A stretch of 64,000 bases of DNA from Paenibacillus tyrphae (GCF_024158745.1 NZ_JAMZAW010000002.1:248001-312000); one strand, 5' to 3'; positions 34,960 to 44,096 are shown, numbered from the stretch's first letter. Notes: a model not told the origin generated them from the sequence alone. A program made the numbers and translations.

Positions 34960-35361
34960 TTAGGAGGTTTGATGCCCGTCCTTCTGCAATCGGATCGTCA
35001 GCGGATACCATGCCGCTTCTTCGCCGTCGGCAAAGCATTTGATGTGGACGATTCCCGGCTCCGTCAGCACCAGCGTAAATGCAAAATCTTTATCGACACC
35101 CGGAATTTGATCGTCCGCTCTGTAATTTCTGAGGACGGTCATCGCCGTTTTGCCAAGCTGCTCTCCACGGTGATTATTGAACTCAAAATGCGTATCTATC
35201 GATTTTCCCTGCGGCAAATCAAAGATTTTGAGCAAAATGTACAAATCCAAGGCATACGGCAGAACGGGAATCGTCTGATGGTTTAGTACGGTACCTAACT
35301 GATGCCCCTTCGCCTGTTCGTTATGGGTAATCCGGTCGCATACGATTAATTGAGCTTGCAA
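34960..35361 (-). CDS. Beta-rich cytoplasmic protein (DUF6941-like), peptide-operon member
   Basis: About 133 aa from TTG at 35361, with GGGGGAA just upstream. A longer frame to 35484 would overlap the peptide gene and its terminator and is rejected. It reads QAQLIVCDRITHNEQAKG, TVLNHQTIPVLPYALDLYIL, and FTLVLTEPGIVHIKCFADGEEAAWYPLTI, the alternating pattern of a beta sandwich, similar to DUF6941 proteins. No signal peptide. Function unknown; its place directly after the peptide gene suggests a chaperone, immunity or binding partner, but nothing in the sequence proves this. Confidence 0.55.
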   Translation of the reverse strand: MQAQLIVCDRITHNEQAKGHQLGTVLNHQTIPVLPYALDLYILLKIFDLPQGKSIDTHFEFNNHRGEQLGKTAMTVLRNYRADDQIPGVDKDFAFTLVLTEPGIVHIKCFADGEEAAWYPLTIRLQKDGHQTS

Positions 35362-35387
35362 GGAAGTTCCCCCGTTCTTGAAAGAGT

Positions 35388-35419
35388 AAAAAGAGAAGAG
35401 GGGTGATCCCCCCTCCTCT
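35388..35419 (-). terminator. Terminator directly after the cysteine-rich peptide gene
   Basis: On the minus strand AGAGGAGGGG and CCCCTCTTCT pair over 10 bp (one G-U) around a 6-nt loop, followed by CTTTTT. It starts 8 nt after the peptide stop, so most transcripts would end with the peptide gene and fewer would continue downstream. Confidence 0.8.
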
Positions 35420-35426
35420 AATCGGT

Positions 35427-35606
35427 TTAGTAGCAGCAGCCTATTCTTGGCTGTTGGCACGAGTACGTAGATCCGTCTTCGCATCCGACGATCTTATTAG
35501 CGCCCATCGTTTTCGGATAACTCGAACCGCCAGAAGTGCAATCGCTGAGGTAGCAGAACGTTTCATTTTTCAAAACAACATCACATTTCGGTTTGTCGCA
35601 AGCCAT
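35427..35606 (-). CDS. Cysteine-rich peptide (59 aa, 8 Cys), probable secreted disulfide-rich product
   Basis: The ATG at 35606 follows AAAGGAGGTGAAAACC, a very strong ribosome site. The 59-residue product starts MACDKPKCDVVLKNETFC and ends PRIGCCY, with Cys at 3, 8, 18, 23, 42, 50, 57 and 58: eight cysteines, enough for four disulfides. There is no signal peptide and no clear leader; a GG at 26-27 could be a cleavage site, but the adjacent exporter has no C39 peptidase domain. Small size, strong translation, its own terminator, and an operon of thiol-redox proteins plus an ABC exporter point to a leaderless disulfide-rich bacteriocin-like or signalling peptide. Family not recognised. Confidence 0.75.
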   Translation of the reverse strand: MACDKPKCDVVLKNETFCYLSDCTSGGSSYPKTMGANKIVGCEDGSTYSCQQPRIGCCY

Positions 35607-35672
35607 GGTTTTCACCTCCTTTCATTGCAATGTGAAGCTCTATCTTAAGGTGTAAAAACCGGGATGCCTCTA

Positions 35673-36131
35673 TCAAGCCAATGCATGGCGGGCGTAGTCC
35701 TTCACAAGTTGTTCGTACTCGTCCGCGTTGTAAATGACTCCTTTAGCGGCCACTTTTCCCAAGTCGTCGACGAGGATAGCGAAGGGCAGATACGTCACCG
35801 CAAAATACGCCTCCATGTCGCTTTGGTCCAGCGAACAAACCGGGAATGTCCATCCGAAATAATCGACCATGCTTCGATGATCGTCCTCGTCACCCGTGGA
35901 GAAGAGCCGGAAAGAAAAGGTCGGATGCCTCCGCGTCATCGCTTCGATATGCGGAAGCAGATCGATGCAATGAGAGCAGTAGGTGGAGACGAACAGCAGC
36001 ACCATACCCGTCGATTTGCCCGGCTCCGCCGGCATTCCGATATTGCTGATATGGGGCGGCAGGTCCGACAGCATGGAGCCGATCGGCGGGCCGCTGTCGG
36101 CTGATCCGCCCGGCTTACGGTTGAACGACAT
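35673..36131 (-). CDS. Thioredoxin-fold protein with CxxC (peptide operon)
   Basis: 152 aa, no signal peptide visible. Redoxin/MauD-like: VLLFVSTYCSHCIDLLPHIEAM with the CSHC active site near residues 52-55, and a cis-Pro loop VTYLPFAILVDDLGK near 112. The N-terminal 30 residues are Gly/Pro-rich (NRKPGGSADSGPPIGS). AGAGGGAG precedes the ATG. It lies 24 nt after the exporter gene and 66 nt before the peptide gene. It probably forms or reshuffles disulfides of the peptide. Confidence 0.8.
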   Translation of the reverse strand: MSFNRKPGGSADSGPPIGSMLSDLPPHISNIGMPAEPGKSTGMVLLFVSTYCSHCIDLLPHIEAMTRRHPTFSFRLFSTGDEDDHRSMVDYFGWTFPVCSLDQSDMEAYFAVTYLPFAILVDDLGKVAAKGVIYNADEYEQLVKDYARHALA

Positions 36132-36155
36132 CGTTACTCCCTCTTTTCGCCTAAA

Positions 36156-37925
36156 TTAGTCGTACCATTGCTTTTGCTGATGCCACATCTCGTGATAAAG
36201 TCCTTGCTTGCGAAGCAGCTCGTCGTGCGTTCCGACCTCGGCTATGCGCCCGCCCTCCATCACGAAGATGCGGTCGGCTCTCCGCGCGATCCCGACCCGA
36301 TGGGATACCATAAGCACGGTTTTACCACGGCAGTGCTCAAGCATTTCATTCATCAGCCGCACTTCGCTGACCGGATCGAGCGCGGAGGTCGGTTCGTCGA
36401 ATACGACCAGCTCGTGATCCTCCGAGACGAACACTCTCGACAAAGCGAGCCTCTGCCACTGTCCGCCGGACAAGTTGACCGCGTTATCCTCCATCGTTCC
36501 CAGCTTCGTATCCAGTCCTTGCTTGAACGTCTTGGACAGCCCGACCTTCGCGAGCACCGAAAGCAGCTTGTCCGTATTGTGCGCCTCGGCAATATTGCCG
36601 ACGGCGATGTTATCCCGCACATCCGTCATATACCGGATGTAATCCTGGAAGACGGCGCTCGTTTTGCGCCACATTCCGATCCGGTCCAGCTGCCGGACGC
36701 TCACGCCGTCGTACAAGATGGCGTCGGTGTCGCTCCGGTAAAGGCCCAGCAGCAGCTTGATCAGCGTCGATTTTCCCGAACCGTTCTCGCCCAGAATGGC
36801 GATCATTTCGCCTTTGCGAATCTCCGCGTTGATGTCGATCAGCGCCGGCTCGTCCCGATTCGGATAACGAAACGTAAGGTTACGGATCCGAAGCTCGTCC
36901 TGAAAGCGGAATGGGCGGGGCTCGACCTGCTCTGGTAGGCGGGCGGCGGCATGCACATCGCTTTCGATCTTGTTCAGCCTCTCGATATGAGCCGCATTTT
37001 CCGTCAGCCTTGAAACCGAAGCGAACATCATCGTAATATTGCTTTCCGTCATCGTTAGCGCCATCGTGACGGCCACGTAATCTCCAATCGTCAGCGAGCC
37101 TTTATAAATGAGCAGCGCGGTGATGACGATGACGAAGCCCGAGCTGATGATGGACAGCAGCTCGCCGGAAGCTTGTCTTTTCAGATTTAAGGTTTCAAGC
37201 TGCATGGACAAAGCGTTGGCCTCGTCCTTCTTGCGCAGCCATTTCTGCCGGAAATAGGGCACCAATTGAAACAGCGTCATTTCCTTCTGCGTCTGGGAGC
37301 CCGTCAATACATCGAAATAATAATGGTACCCCCGGGATTGCCTCATCATCTCCTCGTTGATCGCCACTCTTCGCCGGACGGCGCGGAGATCGTAGATGCC
37401 CTTCAACGTACCGACAAGCAGCGCCAGCAGGCCGATGTACAGGTGATAATACAGCAGATAACCCAGACTTACAGCCGCGATCAAGCCCTGCTTGACGAGT
37501 CCGGTCACGGTGGAATACGATTCCAGATATTTACCGTTAATAAAGGACCAATAAGAGAAATCGCCTGTAAACTGGGGATGCTCCTTGTCCAACAGCTCCG
37601 TCCTCGCAACGAGATCGACCAATTCGTTCTCGCAATGAACGGCAAACGCCATATGCATCCGTCTGTTTTTAAGCTGGGAAAACGTTTCCAGCAGCAGCCG
37701 CACAAGCTGAAACGAGAGAAGAAGCGCAATGCTTCCCATAAGCAGGTACAGATTGTTCGCGGACAGCTGGTCTACGATCCGCTTGCTTAAGTAAATGCCG
37801 ATATTCGACTGCAAGGCCACCATGAAGTAAACAAACAACGACAGCAACACGACGGGTTTATTGAACCGGTATACTTTGCAAAAGGCTTGACCGGCGCATC
37901 TCATGGTGTTTGTGAACGACTTCAT
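36156..37925 (-). CDS. ABC exporter (fused membrane and ATPase domains), peptide operon
   Basis: 589 aa. Residues 1-330 hold six membrane helices of a type I ABC exporter. The ATPase domain has Walker A GENGSGKSTLIK, signature LSGGQWQRLALSR, Walker B LVVFDEPTSALD and H-loop VSHRV. There is no N-terminal C39 peptidase, so it would export without leader removal. It works as a dimer. The start overlaps the stop of the first thioredoxin-like gene (ATGA). Neighbouring genes make the cysteine-rich peptide the likely cargo. Confidence 0.88.
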   Translation of the reverse strand: MKSFTNTMRCAGQAFCKVYRFNKPVVLLSLFVYFMVALQSNIGIYLSKRIVDQLSANNLYLLMGSIALLLSFQLVRLLLETFSQLKNRRMHMAFAVHCENELVDLVARTELLDKEHPQFTGDFSYWSFINGKYLESYSTVTGLVKQGLIAAVSLGYLLYYHLYIGLLALLVGTLKGIYDLRAVRRRVAINEEMMRQSRGYHYYFDVLTGSQTQKEMTLFQLVPYFRQKWLRKKDEANALSMQLETLNLKRQASGELLSIISSGFVIVITALLIYKGSLTIGDYVAVTMALTMTESNITMMFASVSRLTENAAHIERLNKIESDVHAAARLPEQVEPRPFRFQDELRIRNLTFRYPNRDEPALIDINAEIRKGEMIAILGENGSGKSTLIKLLLGLYRSDTDAILYDGVSVRQLDRIGMWRKTSAVFQDYIRYMTDVRDNIAVGNIAEAHNTDKLLSVLAKVGLSKTFKQGLDTKLGTMEDNAVNLSGGQWQRLALSRVFVSEDHELVVFDEPTSALDPVSEVRLMNEMLEHCRGKTVLMVSHRVGIARRADRIFVMEGGRIAEVGTHDELLRKQGLYHEMWHQQKQWYD

Positions 37926-38416
37926 ACTTGTGCCAGGCTGCGCTCATACACGCGGATCAACGGAGCCGCCAACTGCACGAGCTTCTCGCAGTCGTTGAAG
38001 ATGCCGGCGCCAACCGCTTGTCCAAGCTTATTCAAAATGAGGGCGTAAGGAACGGCGCCCACCTTCAGTTGGCTTTGCAGCTTAACGGTATCGCACAGGT
38101 AGAACGGCATGTCCAAATCATAGATCTCACGCTGCTGCTCCATCGCTTCCACGCTTCCTTCAAATAACACACAGGAGCGGAATGCCCCGAACCGTTCCGC
38201 GAACTCTTGAACAGGTCCCATGCTGCAAGCCGAGCAGGAAGCGCTCATTAGGAACACGACGGAACCATGCTCCGTCTCCCGAAGCCATTGGAAGGAGACG
38301 GGCTCCGACTTGGCGAACAAAGTCAGCCTTTCGGGAAAGTACGTTCCCAACTTGTATTCCTCGGTATATTGCTTTAAAAATCGTCTGTGATCATCGGGCG
38401 GGCGTTCAGGCTGCAC
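37922..38416 (-). CDS. Thioredoxin-fold protein with CSAC site, first gene of the peptide operon
   Basis: 164 aa from GTG after GGAGGAG. HGSVVFLMSASCSACSMGPVQEFA carries the CSAC redox pair near residues 61-64, and VGAVPYALILNKLG the cis-Pro loop near 123. The pattern is that of MauD-like redoxins but without a membrane anchor. Two further cysteines (CVLFEG, LCDTVK) and one near the C-terminus are present. It is probably a partner of the second CxxC protein and of the MauE-like membrane protein in oxidising the peptide. Confidence 0.75.
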   Translation of the reverse strand: MQPERPPDDHRRFLKQYTEEYKLGTYFPERLTLFAKSEPVSFQWLRETEHGSVVFLMSASCSACSMGPVQEFAERFGAFRSCVLFEGSVEAMEQQREIYDLDMPFYLCDTVKLQSQLKVGAVPYALILNKLGQAVGAGIFNDCEKLVQLAAPLIRVYERSLAQV

Positions 38417-38476
38417 TACAACTCCTCCAATGCTGTGAACTCGAGTGAGCGGTTGTTCGTCTCGCCTCTGGTAATA

Positions 38477-38505
38477 TTGTATAATTTAGAATGAATCCCT
38501 CACAA
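38477..38505 (-). promoter_or_regulatory. Promoter of the redox-peptide operon
   Basis: On the minus strand TTGTGA (38500-38505) and TATACA (38479-38484) are 15-16 nt apart, about 62 nt before the first start codon. AT-rich DNA lies around it. No operator was recognised. Confidence 0.5.
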
Positions 38506-38569
38506 TGGAATACCATTACTTTATTTGGTAATTTCATGACTTGGAATTCAATGATTCGACATTGTAGAA

Positions 38570-38600
38570 AAATAAAAAACCCATCGCAAAGGATGGGTTT
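38570..38600 (-). terminator. Terminator of pdxS
   Basis: On the minus strand AAACCCATC and GATGGGTTT form a 9-bp stem with a 6-nt loop, followed by TTTATTTTT. It starts 7 nt beyond the pdxS stop. Confidence 0.88.
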
Positions 38601-38606
38601 GACCGC

Positions 38607-39488
38607 TTACCAGCCGCGCTCCTGCATCCGCTCGGCGGCTTGCAGCTTGGCAATTTCGATCCCTTTCATCGGAGTCCCCAAGTTTTTGGACACCTGCGCA
38701 ATCAAGGAATAGTCCGTGTAATGTGTGGCTGCAGCCACAATCGCTGCGGCGAACTTTTCCGGCGCGTCGGATTTAAAGATGCCCGACCCGACGAAAACGC
38801 CGTCCGCACCCAAATGCATCATAAGCGCCGCATCCGCCGGGGTCGCGACACCGCCCGCCGCGAAATTGACGACCGGCAGACGGCCGTTCTCGTGAACGTG
38901 CAGCAGCAGCTCGTATGGCGAGCCCAGAGCTTTAGCTTCGGCCATCAGTTCGTCCTTGCTCATGCTCTGCACCTTGCGCATTTGGCCGATCATCATCCGC
39001 ATATGCCGCACGGCCTCCACGATGTTCCCTGTGCCCGGCTCGCCCTTCGTGCGGATCATTGAAGCGCCTTCGCCGATCCGCCTCAGCGCCTCGCCCAAGT
39101 CGCGCGCTCCGCAGACGAAAGGCACGGTAAACGCCCGTTTGTCGATATGGAACAGCTCGTCGGCCGGCGTCAGCACTTCGCTTTCGTCGATATAGTCGGC
39201 CCCGAGCGACTCTAGCACCCGGGCTTCCACATAGTGGCCGATGCGGGCTTTAGCCATCACCGGAATCGTCACGGCCTTCATCACTTCCTCGACGACTGTC
39301 GGATCGGCCATCCGTGCTACCCCACCGGCTGCGCGGATATCCGCCGGCACCCGCTCCAGCGCCATAACCGCCGTTGCGCCTGCGGCTTCTGCAATTTTCG
39401 CCTGCTCCGCGTTCATCACGTCCATGATGACGCCGCCCTTTTGCATCTCGGCCATTCCTCTTTTTACGCGTGTGGAGCCTGTCTCCAT
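38607..39488 (-). CDS. pdxS: Pyridoxal 5'-phosphate synthase, lyase subunit PdxS
   Basis: 293 aa, standard length. [21 protein letters not shown] at the N-terminus, catalytic Asp in VIMDV, the Schiff-base Lys in [26 protein letters not shown] and the phosphate loop GAGGVATP-like [17 protein letters not shown]. With a PdxT glutaminase it builds PLP from ribose 5-phosphate, glyceraldehyde 3-phosphate and ammonia. Normally pdxT follows directly; here a terminator follows, and a different glutamine amidotransferase lies 18 nt upstream. Confidence 0.97.
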   Translation of the reverse strand: METGSTRVKRGMAEMQKGGVIMDVMNAEQAKIAEAAGATAVMALERVPADIRAAGGVARMADPTVVEEVMKAVTIPVMAKARIGHYVEARVLESLGADYIDESEVLTPADELFHIDKRAFTVPFVCGARDLGEALRRIGEGASMIRTKGEPGTGNIVEAVRHMRMMIGQMRKVQSMSKDELMAEAKALGSPYELLLHVHENGRLPVVNFAAGGVATPADAALMMHLGADGVFVGSGIFKSDAPEKFAAAIVAAATHYTDYSLIAQVSKNLGTPMKGIEIAKLQAAERMQERGW

Positions 39489-39506
39489 CTCGATTCCCCC
39501 TATGTT

Positions 39507-40265
39507 CTAGTCTCCGATTGTCCGGTAAACCTGTCCCTTGCCGGAAGCGAACCGCGTATGCTCCCTCTCTGAACAACGCCTTTCTATCGCATCCAGCAGC
39601 GTGTACAAAATCGTTTTCGACGCGTTCACGAGCTCCGTCTGGTCCGCCATCTCCTCCGGCTTCTGCACGTAGGGACCCTGCACCAAATCGTCCTTGCCAT
39701 GCTTCAGCATCCGGCCGATTCCCGCTTCGTCCATCTCCAAATGAAACTGCAGGCCGACGACATAGTCTTCGTAAACGAATGCCTGATTCGGACAGCCCTT
39801 GCTGCTGGCGGTGCGCATCGCCCGATCCGGCAGCTCAAACGTATCCCCGTGCCAATGAAACGGCACAAACCGGTCGGGAAAGCCCCGGAATGCCCGGCTT
39901 TGTTTCGCCGCTTCGGTCAGCTCGACCGGGAACCAGCCGATTTCCCGGTAGTAGTTCTGACGGACCTTGCCTCCGATCGCCTCCGCAATCAATTGGGCTC
40001 CCAGGCAGATGCCGAGCAGCGGTTTCTTCTGCCGGATCGCAGCGGCGATCCATGCCTTCTCCGCGCTGAGCCATGGATACAAGCGCTCGTCGTACACGCC
40101 CATCGGACCGCCTAATACGACGGCCAGATCGAAATCGCCAAGCGCGGGGAAAGCAGTCTGCTCGAATACCTTCGTTCCCGTTACCGTATGGCCCTTCTCC
40201 CGGGCCCACGCTTCAATGAGGCCAAGTGTTTCAAACGGCACGTGCTGAATGTAATGAAGCTTCAC
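39507..40265 (-). CDS. Class I glutamine amidotransferase (GMP synthase/YfeJ-like)
   Basis: 252 aa. LAVVLGGPMGVYDE, nucleophile Cys in LLGICLGAQLIAEA, catalytic His in VGLQFHLEMDE, then a C-terminal extension. This is the stand-alone GATase group related to GMP synthase glutaminase and gamma-glutamyl hydrolases, about 60 residues longer than PdxT and without the PdxT opening IGVLALQG. It is 18 nt upstream of pdxS, so co-transcribed. It could feed ammonia to PdxS, or act on gamma-glutamyl compounds; context favours a link but the sequence does not prove it. Confidence 0.85.
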   Translation of the reverse strand: MKLHYIQHVPFETLGLIEAWAREKGHTVTGTKVFEQTAFPALGDFDLAVVLGGPMGVYDERLYPWLSAEKAWIAAAIRQKKPLLGICLGAQLIAEAIGGKVRQNYYREIGWFPVELTEAAKQSRAFRGFPDRFVPFHWHGDTFELPDRAMRTASSKGCPNQAFVYEDYVVGLQFHLEMDEAGIGRMLKHGKDDLVQGPYVQKPEEMADQTELVNASKTILYTLLDAIERRCSEREHTRFASGKGQVYRTIGD

Positions 40266-40372
40266 GGAACATTCACCTACCCTTCCTTTTTCCTATCGTT
40301 TACTATATAATGATCGTCAAAATCTATGATTGTACGATACCAAATTCGAATGACATCCCGGAGGAATGCCCC

Positions 40373-41269
40373 TTGGAACTCAGACAATTGGAATATTTCA
40401 TGGCCGTATGCCAGGAGCTGCATTTTACGCGGGCGGCCGACAAGCTCGGCATCGCCCAGCCGTCGCTCAGCCAGCAAATCCGCACGCTTGAGCACGAAAT
40501 CGGTTCGCCTTTGTTCGATCGCGTCGGCAAGAAAACGATCATTACCGAGGCGGGGAAAATTTTGCTCAGCCACAGCTACAGCGTGTTCCACGAGCTGTCG
40601 CAAGCCCGCGCCGCCATCAGCGAGCTGCAGGGCTTAAAGCGCGGATCGCTGACCATCGGAGCGCTGCTGACGGTCGTCAATTATTTGCTGCCCCCGACCG
40701 TCATCTCGTTTCACGAGCGGTATCCGAACGTCAAGCTGTCCGTCCAGGGCCTCCGCACCGGCGATATTTACAGCGGGCTGCTGCACAACGAATTGGATCT
40801 CGGCATCGTCTTCATGCCGATGGAGCATGAGGAGCTGGAGACGATACCGCTATGCAAGCAGGAGCTCGCCCTGGCGGCACCGCTTGATCATCCCATCGCG
40901 CAAAAGCTCTCCGTGACGCTTGAGGCGCTGCGGGACACCCCTAGCATTTTGCTGCCGGGCAACTATCATCTGAGGCAGCTTCTGGAAGAGCGGTGCCGGG
41001 CGTTCGACTTCGCCCCGCAGCCGGTGCTGGAGATGACGACGATGGAATCGATTATCAATATGGTCGCTCAAGGCGTCGGCGTAACCGTGCTGCCGAAAGC
41101 TTACCTCGACTATATCGCCGATCCGCGAATCCGCATCGTACCGATCGCGAATCCTGCGATCACGACGCAGATCGGTGTCGTCTACCGGAAAAATAAATAT
41201 TTGTGCGCGGCAAGCCGGGTCTTTATGGAGCAGCTTATCTCTACGGTCAAAACCCAAAGCCCCGGGTAA
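40373..41269 (+). CDS. LysR-family regulator (CynR/CbbR-like)
   Basis: About 298 aa from TTG, which follows CCGGAGGAATG; the family always begins near MELRQLEYF, and here the text is LELRQLEYFMAVCQELHFTRAA. Helix-turn-helix IAQPSLSQQIRTLEHEIG; effector domain with LTIGALLTVVNYLLPP and LDLGIVFMP. It is divergent from the amidotransferase-pdxS unit, the normal placement for a LysR regulator of its neighbour. Effector unknown. Confidence 0.9.
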   Translation: MELRQLEYFMAVCQELHFTRAADKLGIAQPSLSQQIRTLEHEIGSPLFDRVGKKTIITEAGKILLSHSYSVFHELSQARAAISELQGLKRGSLTIGALLTVVNYLLPPTVISFHERYPNVKLSVQGLRTGDIYSGLLHNELDLGIVFMPMEHEELETIPLCKQELALAAPLDHPIAQKLSVTLEALRDTPSILLPGNYHLRQLLEERCRAFDFAPQPVLEMTTMESIINMVAQGVGVTVLPKAYLDYIADPRIRIVPIANPAITTQIGVVYRKNKYLCAASRVFMEQLISTVKTQSPG

Positions 41270-41326
41270 CGGCATCCTTTCCCGCAACGGTAAACCATCA
41301 AACTCCTTGGCGCCCGTCCGCGGAAA

Positions 41327-42523
41327 CTACTTGTCCGTAGCTTGGGAAAGGACATCCGCAAGCCGTTTCACCGCTTCGTCGATTTCATCGTGGGCCACGT
41401 ACAAATTCGGCATAAACCGGATCACGTATGGCCCTCCCGGCAGCACCAGCAAACCCATACGCTGCAGCTCGCGGATGAACGGCTCGACCGGCCGATCCAA
41501 CTCGATGCCGATCAGCAGCCCGAGCCCGCGGACCATCTTCACCTGCGGGGTATGCTGCAGCTCCGCGGCCAGCCGCCGCAGCGCGTAGCGCCCGGCCGCT
41601 GCCGCCCGCTCCGGCAGCCGCTCCTCCAGCATCGTCCGCAGCGTGGCGATGCCCGCCGCCATGGCAAGCGGCGATCCGCCGAACGTGGAGGCGTGGCTGC
41701 CCGGCGTGAAAGCTTCGCGCAGCTTGAGTTTCCCCAGCATCGCTCCGACGGGCAAGCCGCTCGCCAGCCCTTTGGCCAGCGTCACGATATCGGGCTCGAT
41801 GCCGTAGTGCTCGTAGGCAAACAGTTTGCCGGTACGCCCCATCCCCGTCTGCACCTCGTCGACGATCAACAGCAATTCCCGCTCTTGGCACAACTGGGCC
41901 AGCTCGCGAACAAACACCGGATCGGCGGGATGCACACCGCTTTCGCCCTGCACGAGCTCCAGCATGACCGCTGCGGTCCGCTCGTTGATGCACGCCTCCA
42001 CCGACTCGATATCGTTATACCGTGCATAGGCAAACCCTTCGGGGAGCGGATAGAAGCCGTCCTTCACCTTATCCTGTCCGGTCGCCGTCAGCGTGGCTAG
42101 CGTACGGCCGTGAAACGACTTCTCGAACGTCACGATCTCGTACCGTTCCCTACCCTGCACCCGCTGGGCATAGCGCCGGGCCAGCTTGATGGCCGCTTCG
42201 TTTGCCTCCGCACCGCTATTGCAGAAGAACGCGAGGTCCGCGCAGCTATGATCCGCCAGCAGCTTCGCCAGCGTCTCCTGCTGGGGACTTTGAAACAGGT
42301 TGCTTACATGCCACAAACGCCCCAGTTGCTCCTCCACGTTCCGTTTGACTTGTGGGGGAACATGCCCTAAGTTGCATACGGCAAGTCCCGACATAAAATC
42401 CAAATACACGTTCCCCCGATCATCCCACAGCCGCGAGCCTTCGCCGCGGACGAAGGTCAGAGGATGCCGCGCATAGGTCGGAAACAGCGCGCTTTCCCTC
42501 GTTTCAAGCGACGCTAACTCCAT
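41327..42523 (-). CDS. argD: Acetylornithine/ornithine-type aminotransferase (ArgD family)
   Basis: About 398 aa from MELASLETRESALFPTY; AAGGGATTG precedes the ATG. PLP class III aminotransferase: FCNSGAEANEAAIKLARRYA, FHGRTLATL, VDEVQTGMGRTGK, the PLP Lys in TLAKGLASGLPVGA, and HASTFGGSPLA. Length and motifs fit ArgD (acetylornithine aminotransferase). No other arg genes are adjacent and it follows glyA, so a different amine donor, or use in a non-arginine pathway, is possible. Confidence 0.85.
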   Translation of the reverse strand: MELASLETRESALFPTYARHPLTFVRGEGSRLWDDRGNVYLDFMSGLAVCNLGHVPPQVKRNVEEQLGRLWHVSNLFQSPQQETLAKLLADHSCADLAFFCNSGAEANEAAIKLARRYAQRVQGRERYEIVTFEKSFHGRTLATLTATGQDKVKDGFYPLPEGFAYARYNDIESVEACINERTAAVMLELVQGESGVHPADPVFVRELAQLCQERELLLIVDEVQTGMGRTGKLFAYEHYGIEPDIVTLAKGLASGLPVGAMLGKLKLREAFTPGSHASTFGGSPLAMAAGIATLRTMLEERLPERAAAAGRYALRRLAAELQHTPQVKMVRGLGLLIGIELDRPVEPFIRELQRMGLLVLPGGPYVIRFMPNLYVAHDEIDEAVKRLADVLSQATDK

Positions 42524-42540
42524 GGCAATCCCTTCTTTCT

Positions 42541-43785
42541 TCAATCGATGTCGTCATAGAGCGGAAAAGCCGCCGTCAATTCCTTCACCTTTCGGCGCGC
42601 CTGCTCGCGGACTCCGGCATGGTCCGGGTGCTTGAGCACCGTACCGATTAAGCCCGCGAGCTCGGCCATTTCCGACGGCCCCATACCCCGCGTCGTGACC
42701 GCCGGTGTCCCGATACGGATGCCGCTGGTGACCATAGGACTGGCCGTGTCGAAAGGAATCGCATTTTTGTTCACCGTAATGCCGACGCTGTCGAGCAGCT
42801 CCTGCGCATCGATGCCGGTCATCTTGATGCTGCGCAGATCGAGCAGCAGCAGGTGATTGTCCGTTCCGCCGGTCAACACGTTCAATTCTTGCGCAAGCAG
42901 GCCGTCGGCCAGCGCTTTCGCGTTCGTCAGTACGCGCGCGGTATACTCGGCGAAGTCCGGCTGCGCCGCCTCGCCCAACGCCACCGCTTTGGCGGCGATG
43001 ATATGCATCAGCGGCCCCCCTTGCGTCGCCGGGAAGACCGCCTTGTCGATCTGGGACGCCCACGATTTGCGGCACAAAATGATGCCCCCGCGCGGACCGC
43101 GCAGCGTTTTGTGCGTTGTCGTCGTGACGAAGTGCGCATGCGGCACGGGACTCGGGTGCAATCCTGCGGCAACAGGACCGGCGATATGCGCCATATCCGC
43201 CAGAAACAAAGCTCCGACCTCGGCGGCGATTTGCGCCAGCCGTTCGAAATCAATGATCCGCGGATAAGCGCTTGCGCCGACGACCAGCATCCGCGGCCTG
43301 TGCTTGAACGCCAGGCTCCGCACTTGGTCGTAATCGAGCCGGTGCGTCTTCTCGTTCACGCCATAAGGAATGAACCGGTACATCTGACCGGAGGCGTTCA
43401 CCGGACTACCGTGCGTAAGATGGCCGCCGTGCGCCAGGTTCATCCCGAGAATCGTATCGCCGGGGCGGACGGCTGCCAGGTAAACCGCCATATTGGCCTG
43501 CGCGCCGGAATGCGGCTGTACATTGGCGTGCTCCGCTCCGAACAGCTCCATTGCCCGCCGGATGGCGAGCGATTCGGCCATGTCCACATACTCGCAGCCG
43601 CCATAATACCGTTTGCCGGGATATCCTTCGGCGTATTTGTTGGTCAACACCGTCCCCATCGCCTTCAAGACGGCCGGGCTGACGAAGTTCTCGGAAGCGA
43701 TCAGCTCGATATGGTCCCGCTGCCGGGCGAACTCCTTTCGGATCGCTTCCGCCACCTCGGGGTCTTGATTTTGCAAATGCCGCAT
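42541..43785 (-). CDS. glyA: Serine hydroxymethyltransferase
   Basis: 414 aa from [15 protein letters not shown], with AAAGGGGGGG before the [38 protein letters not shown], and the PLP Lys in [14 protein letters not shown]. It interconverts serine and glycine with tetrahydrofolate. The end is 18 nt before the argD-like gene, forming a pair. A terminator-ended AraC gene lies upstream. It could be the only glyA or a second copy; this window cannot tell. Confidence 0.95.
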   Translation of the reverse strand: MRHLQNQDPEVAEAIRKEFARQRDHIELIASENFVSPAVLKAMGTVLTNKYAEGYPGKRYYGGCEYVDMAESLAIRRAMELFGAEHANVQPHSGAQANMAVYLAAVRPGDTILGMNLAHGGHLTHGSPVNASGQMYRFIPYGVNEKTHRLDYDQVRSLAFKHRPRMLVVGASAYPRIIDFERLAQIAAEVGALFLADMAHIAGPVAAGLHPSPVPHAHFVTTTTHKTLRGPRGGIILCRKSWASQIDKAVFPATQGGPLMHIIAAKAVALGEAAQPDFAEYTARVLTNAKALADGLLAQELNVLTGGTDNHLLLLDLRSIKMTGIDAQELLDSVGITVNKNAIPFDTASPMVTSGIRIGTPAVTTRGMGPSEMAELAGLIGTVLKHPDHAGVREQARRKVKELTAAFPLYDDID

Positions 43786-43987
43786 CGCTTGCCCCCCCTT
43801 TCGATTCCATCGTTCGGTCTCCGAATGACGGTTAACGATTTTCATTATAGGGAGGGTAGTCCGAGCCATCAATTACGAATTCCCTATCGCTATCATAGGC
43901 TAGAGCAATCGTTCATCCCGTATGCATCGGCGCTCCCAATCGTTTTTCGAGCTCCCGAGCTGCAAACAAAACGATGCCGCAAGCGGC

Positions 43988-44018
43988 AAAAAGCCGTCTC
44001 CTCCGAAGAAGAAACGGC
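43988..44018 (-). terminator. Terminator of the AraC-family gene
   Basis: On the minus strand GCCGTTTCTTC-TTCG-GAGGAGACGGC, an 11-bp stem with a stable TTCG loop, is followed by TTTTT. It lies about 78 nt beyond the stop. Confidence 0.85.
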
Positions 44019-44096
44019 GTTGCCGCGAAGCATATGGATGTTCGCTTCCTGCGTCACTCCGCTTTCCCTGTGTTCCGGCAGCAGCACCGTATCCGC

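Noticed and set aside
35427..35606. Double-glycine leader bacteriocin
   Set aside because: The Gly-Gly at 26-27 splits the cysteines, and the exporter has no C39 peptidase domain.
39507..40265. PdxT identity for the amidotransferase next to pdxS
   Set aside because: It is 252 aa, lacks the PdxT N-terminal pattern and resembles GMP-synthase-like GATases.
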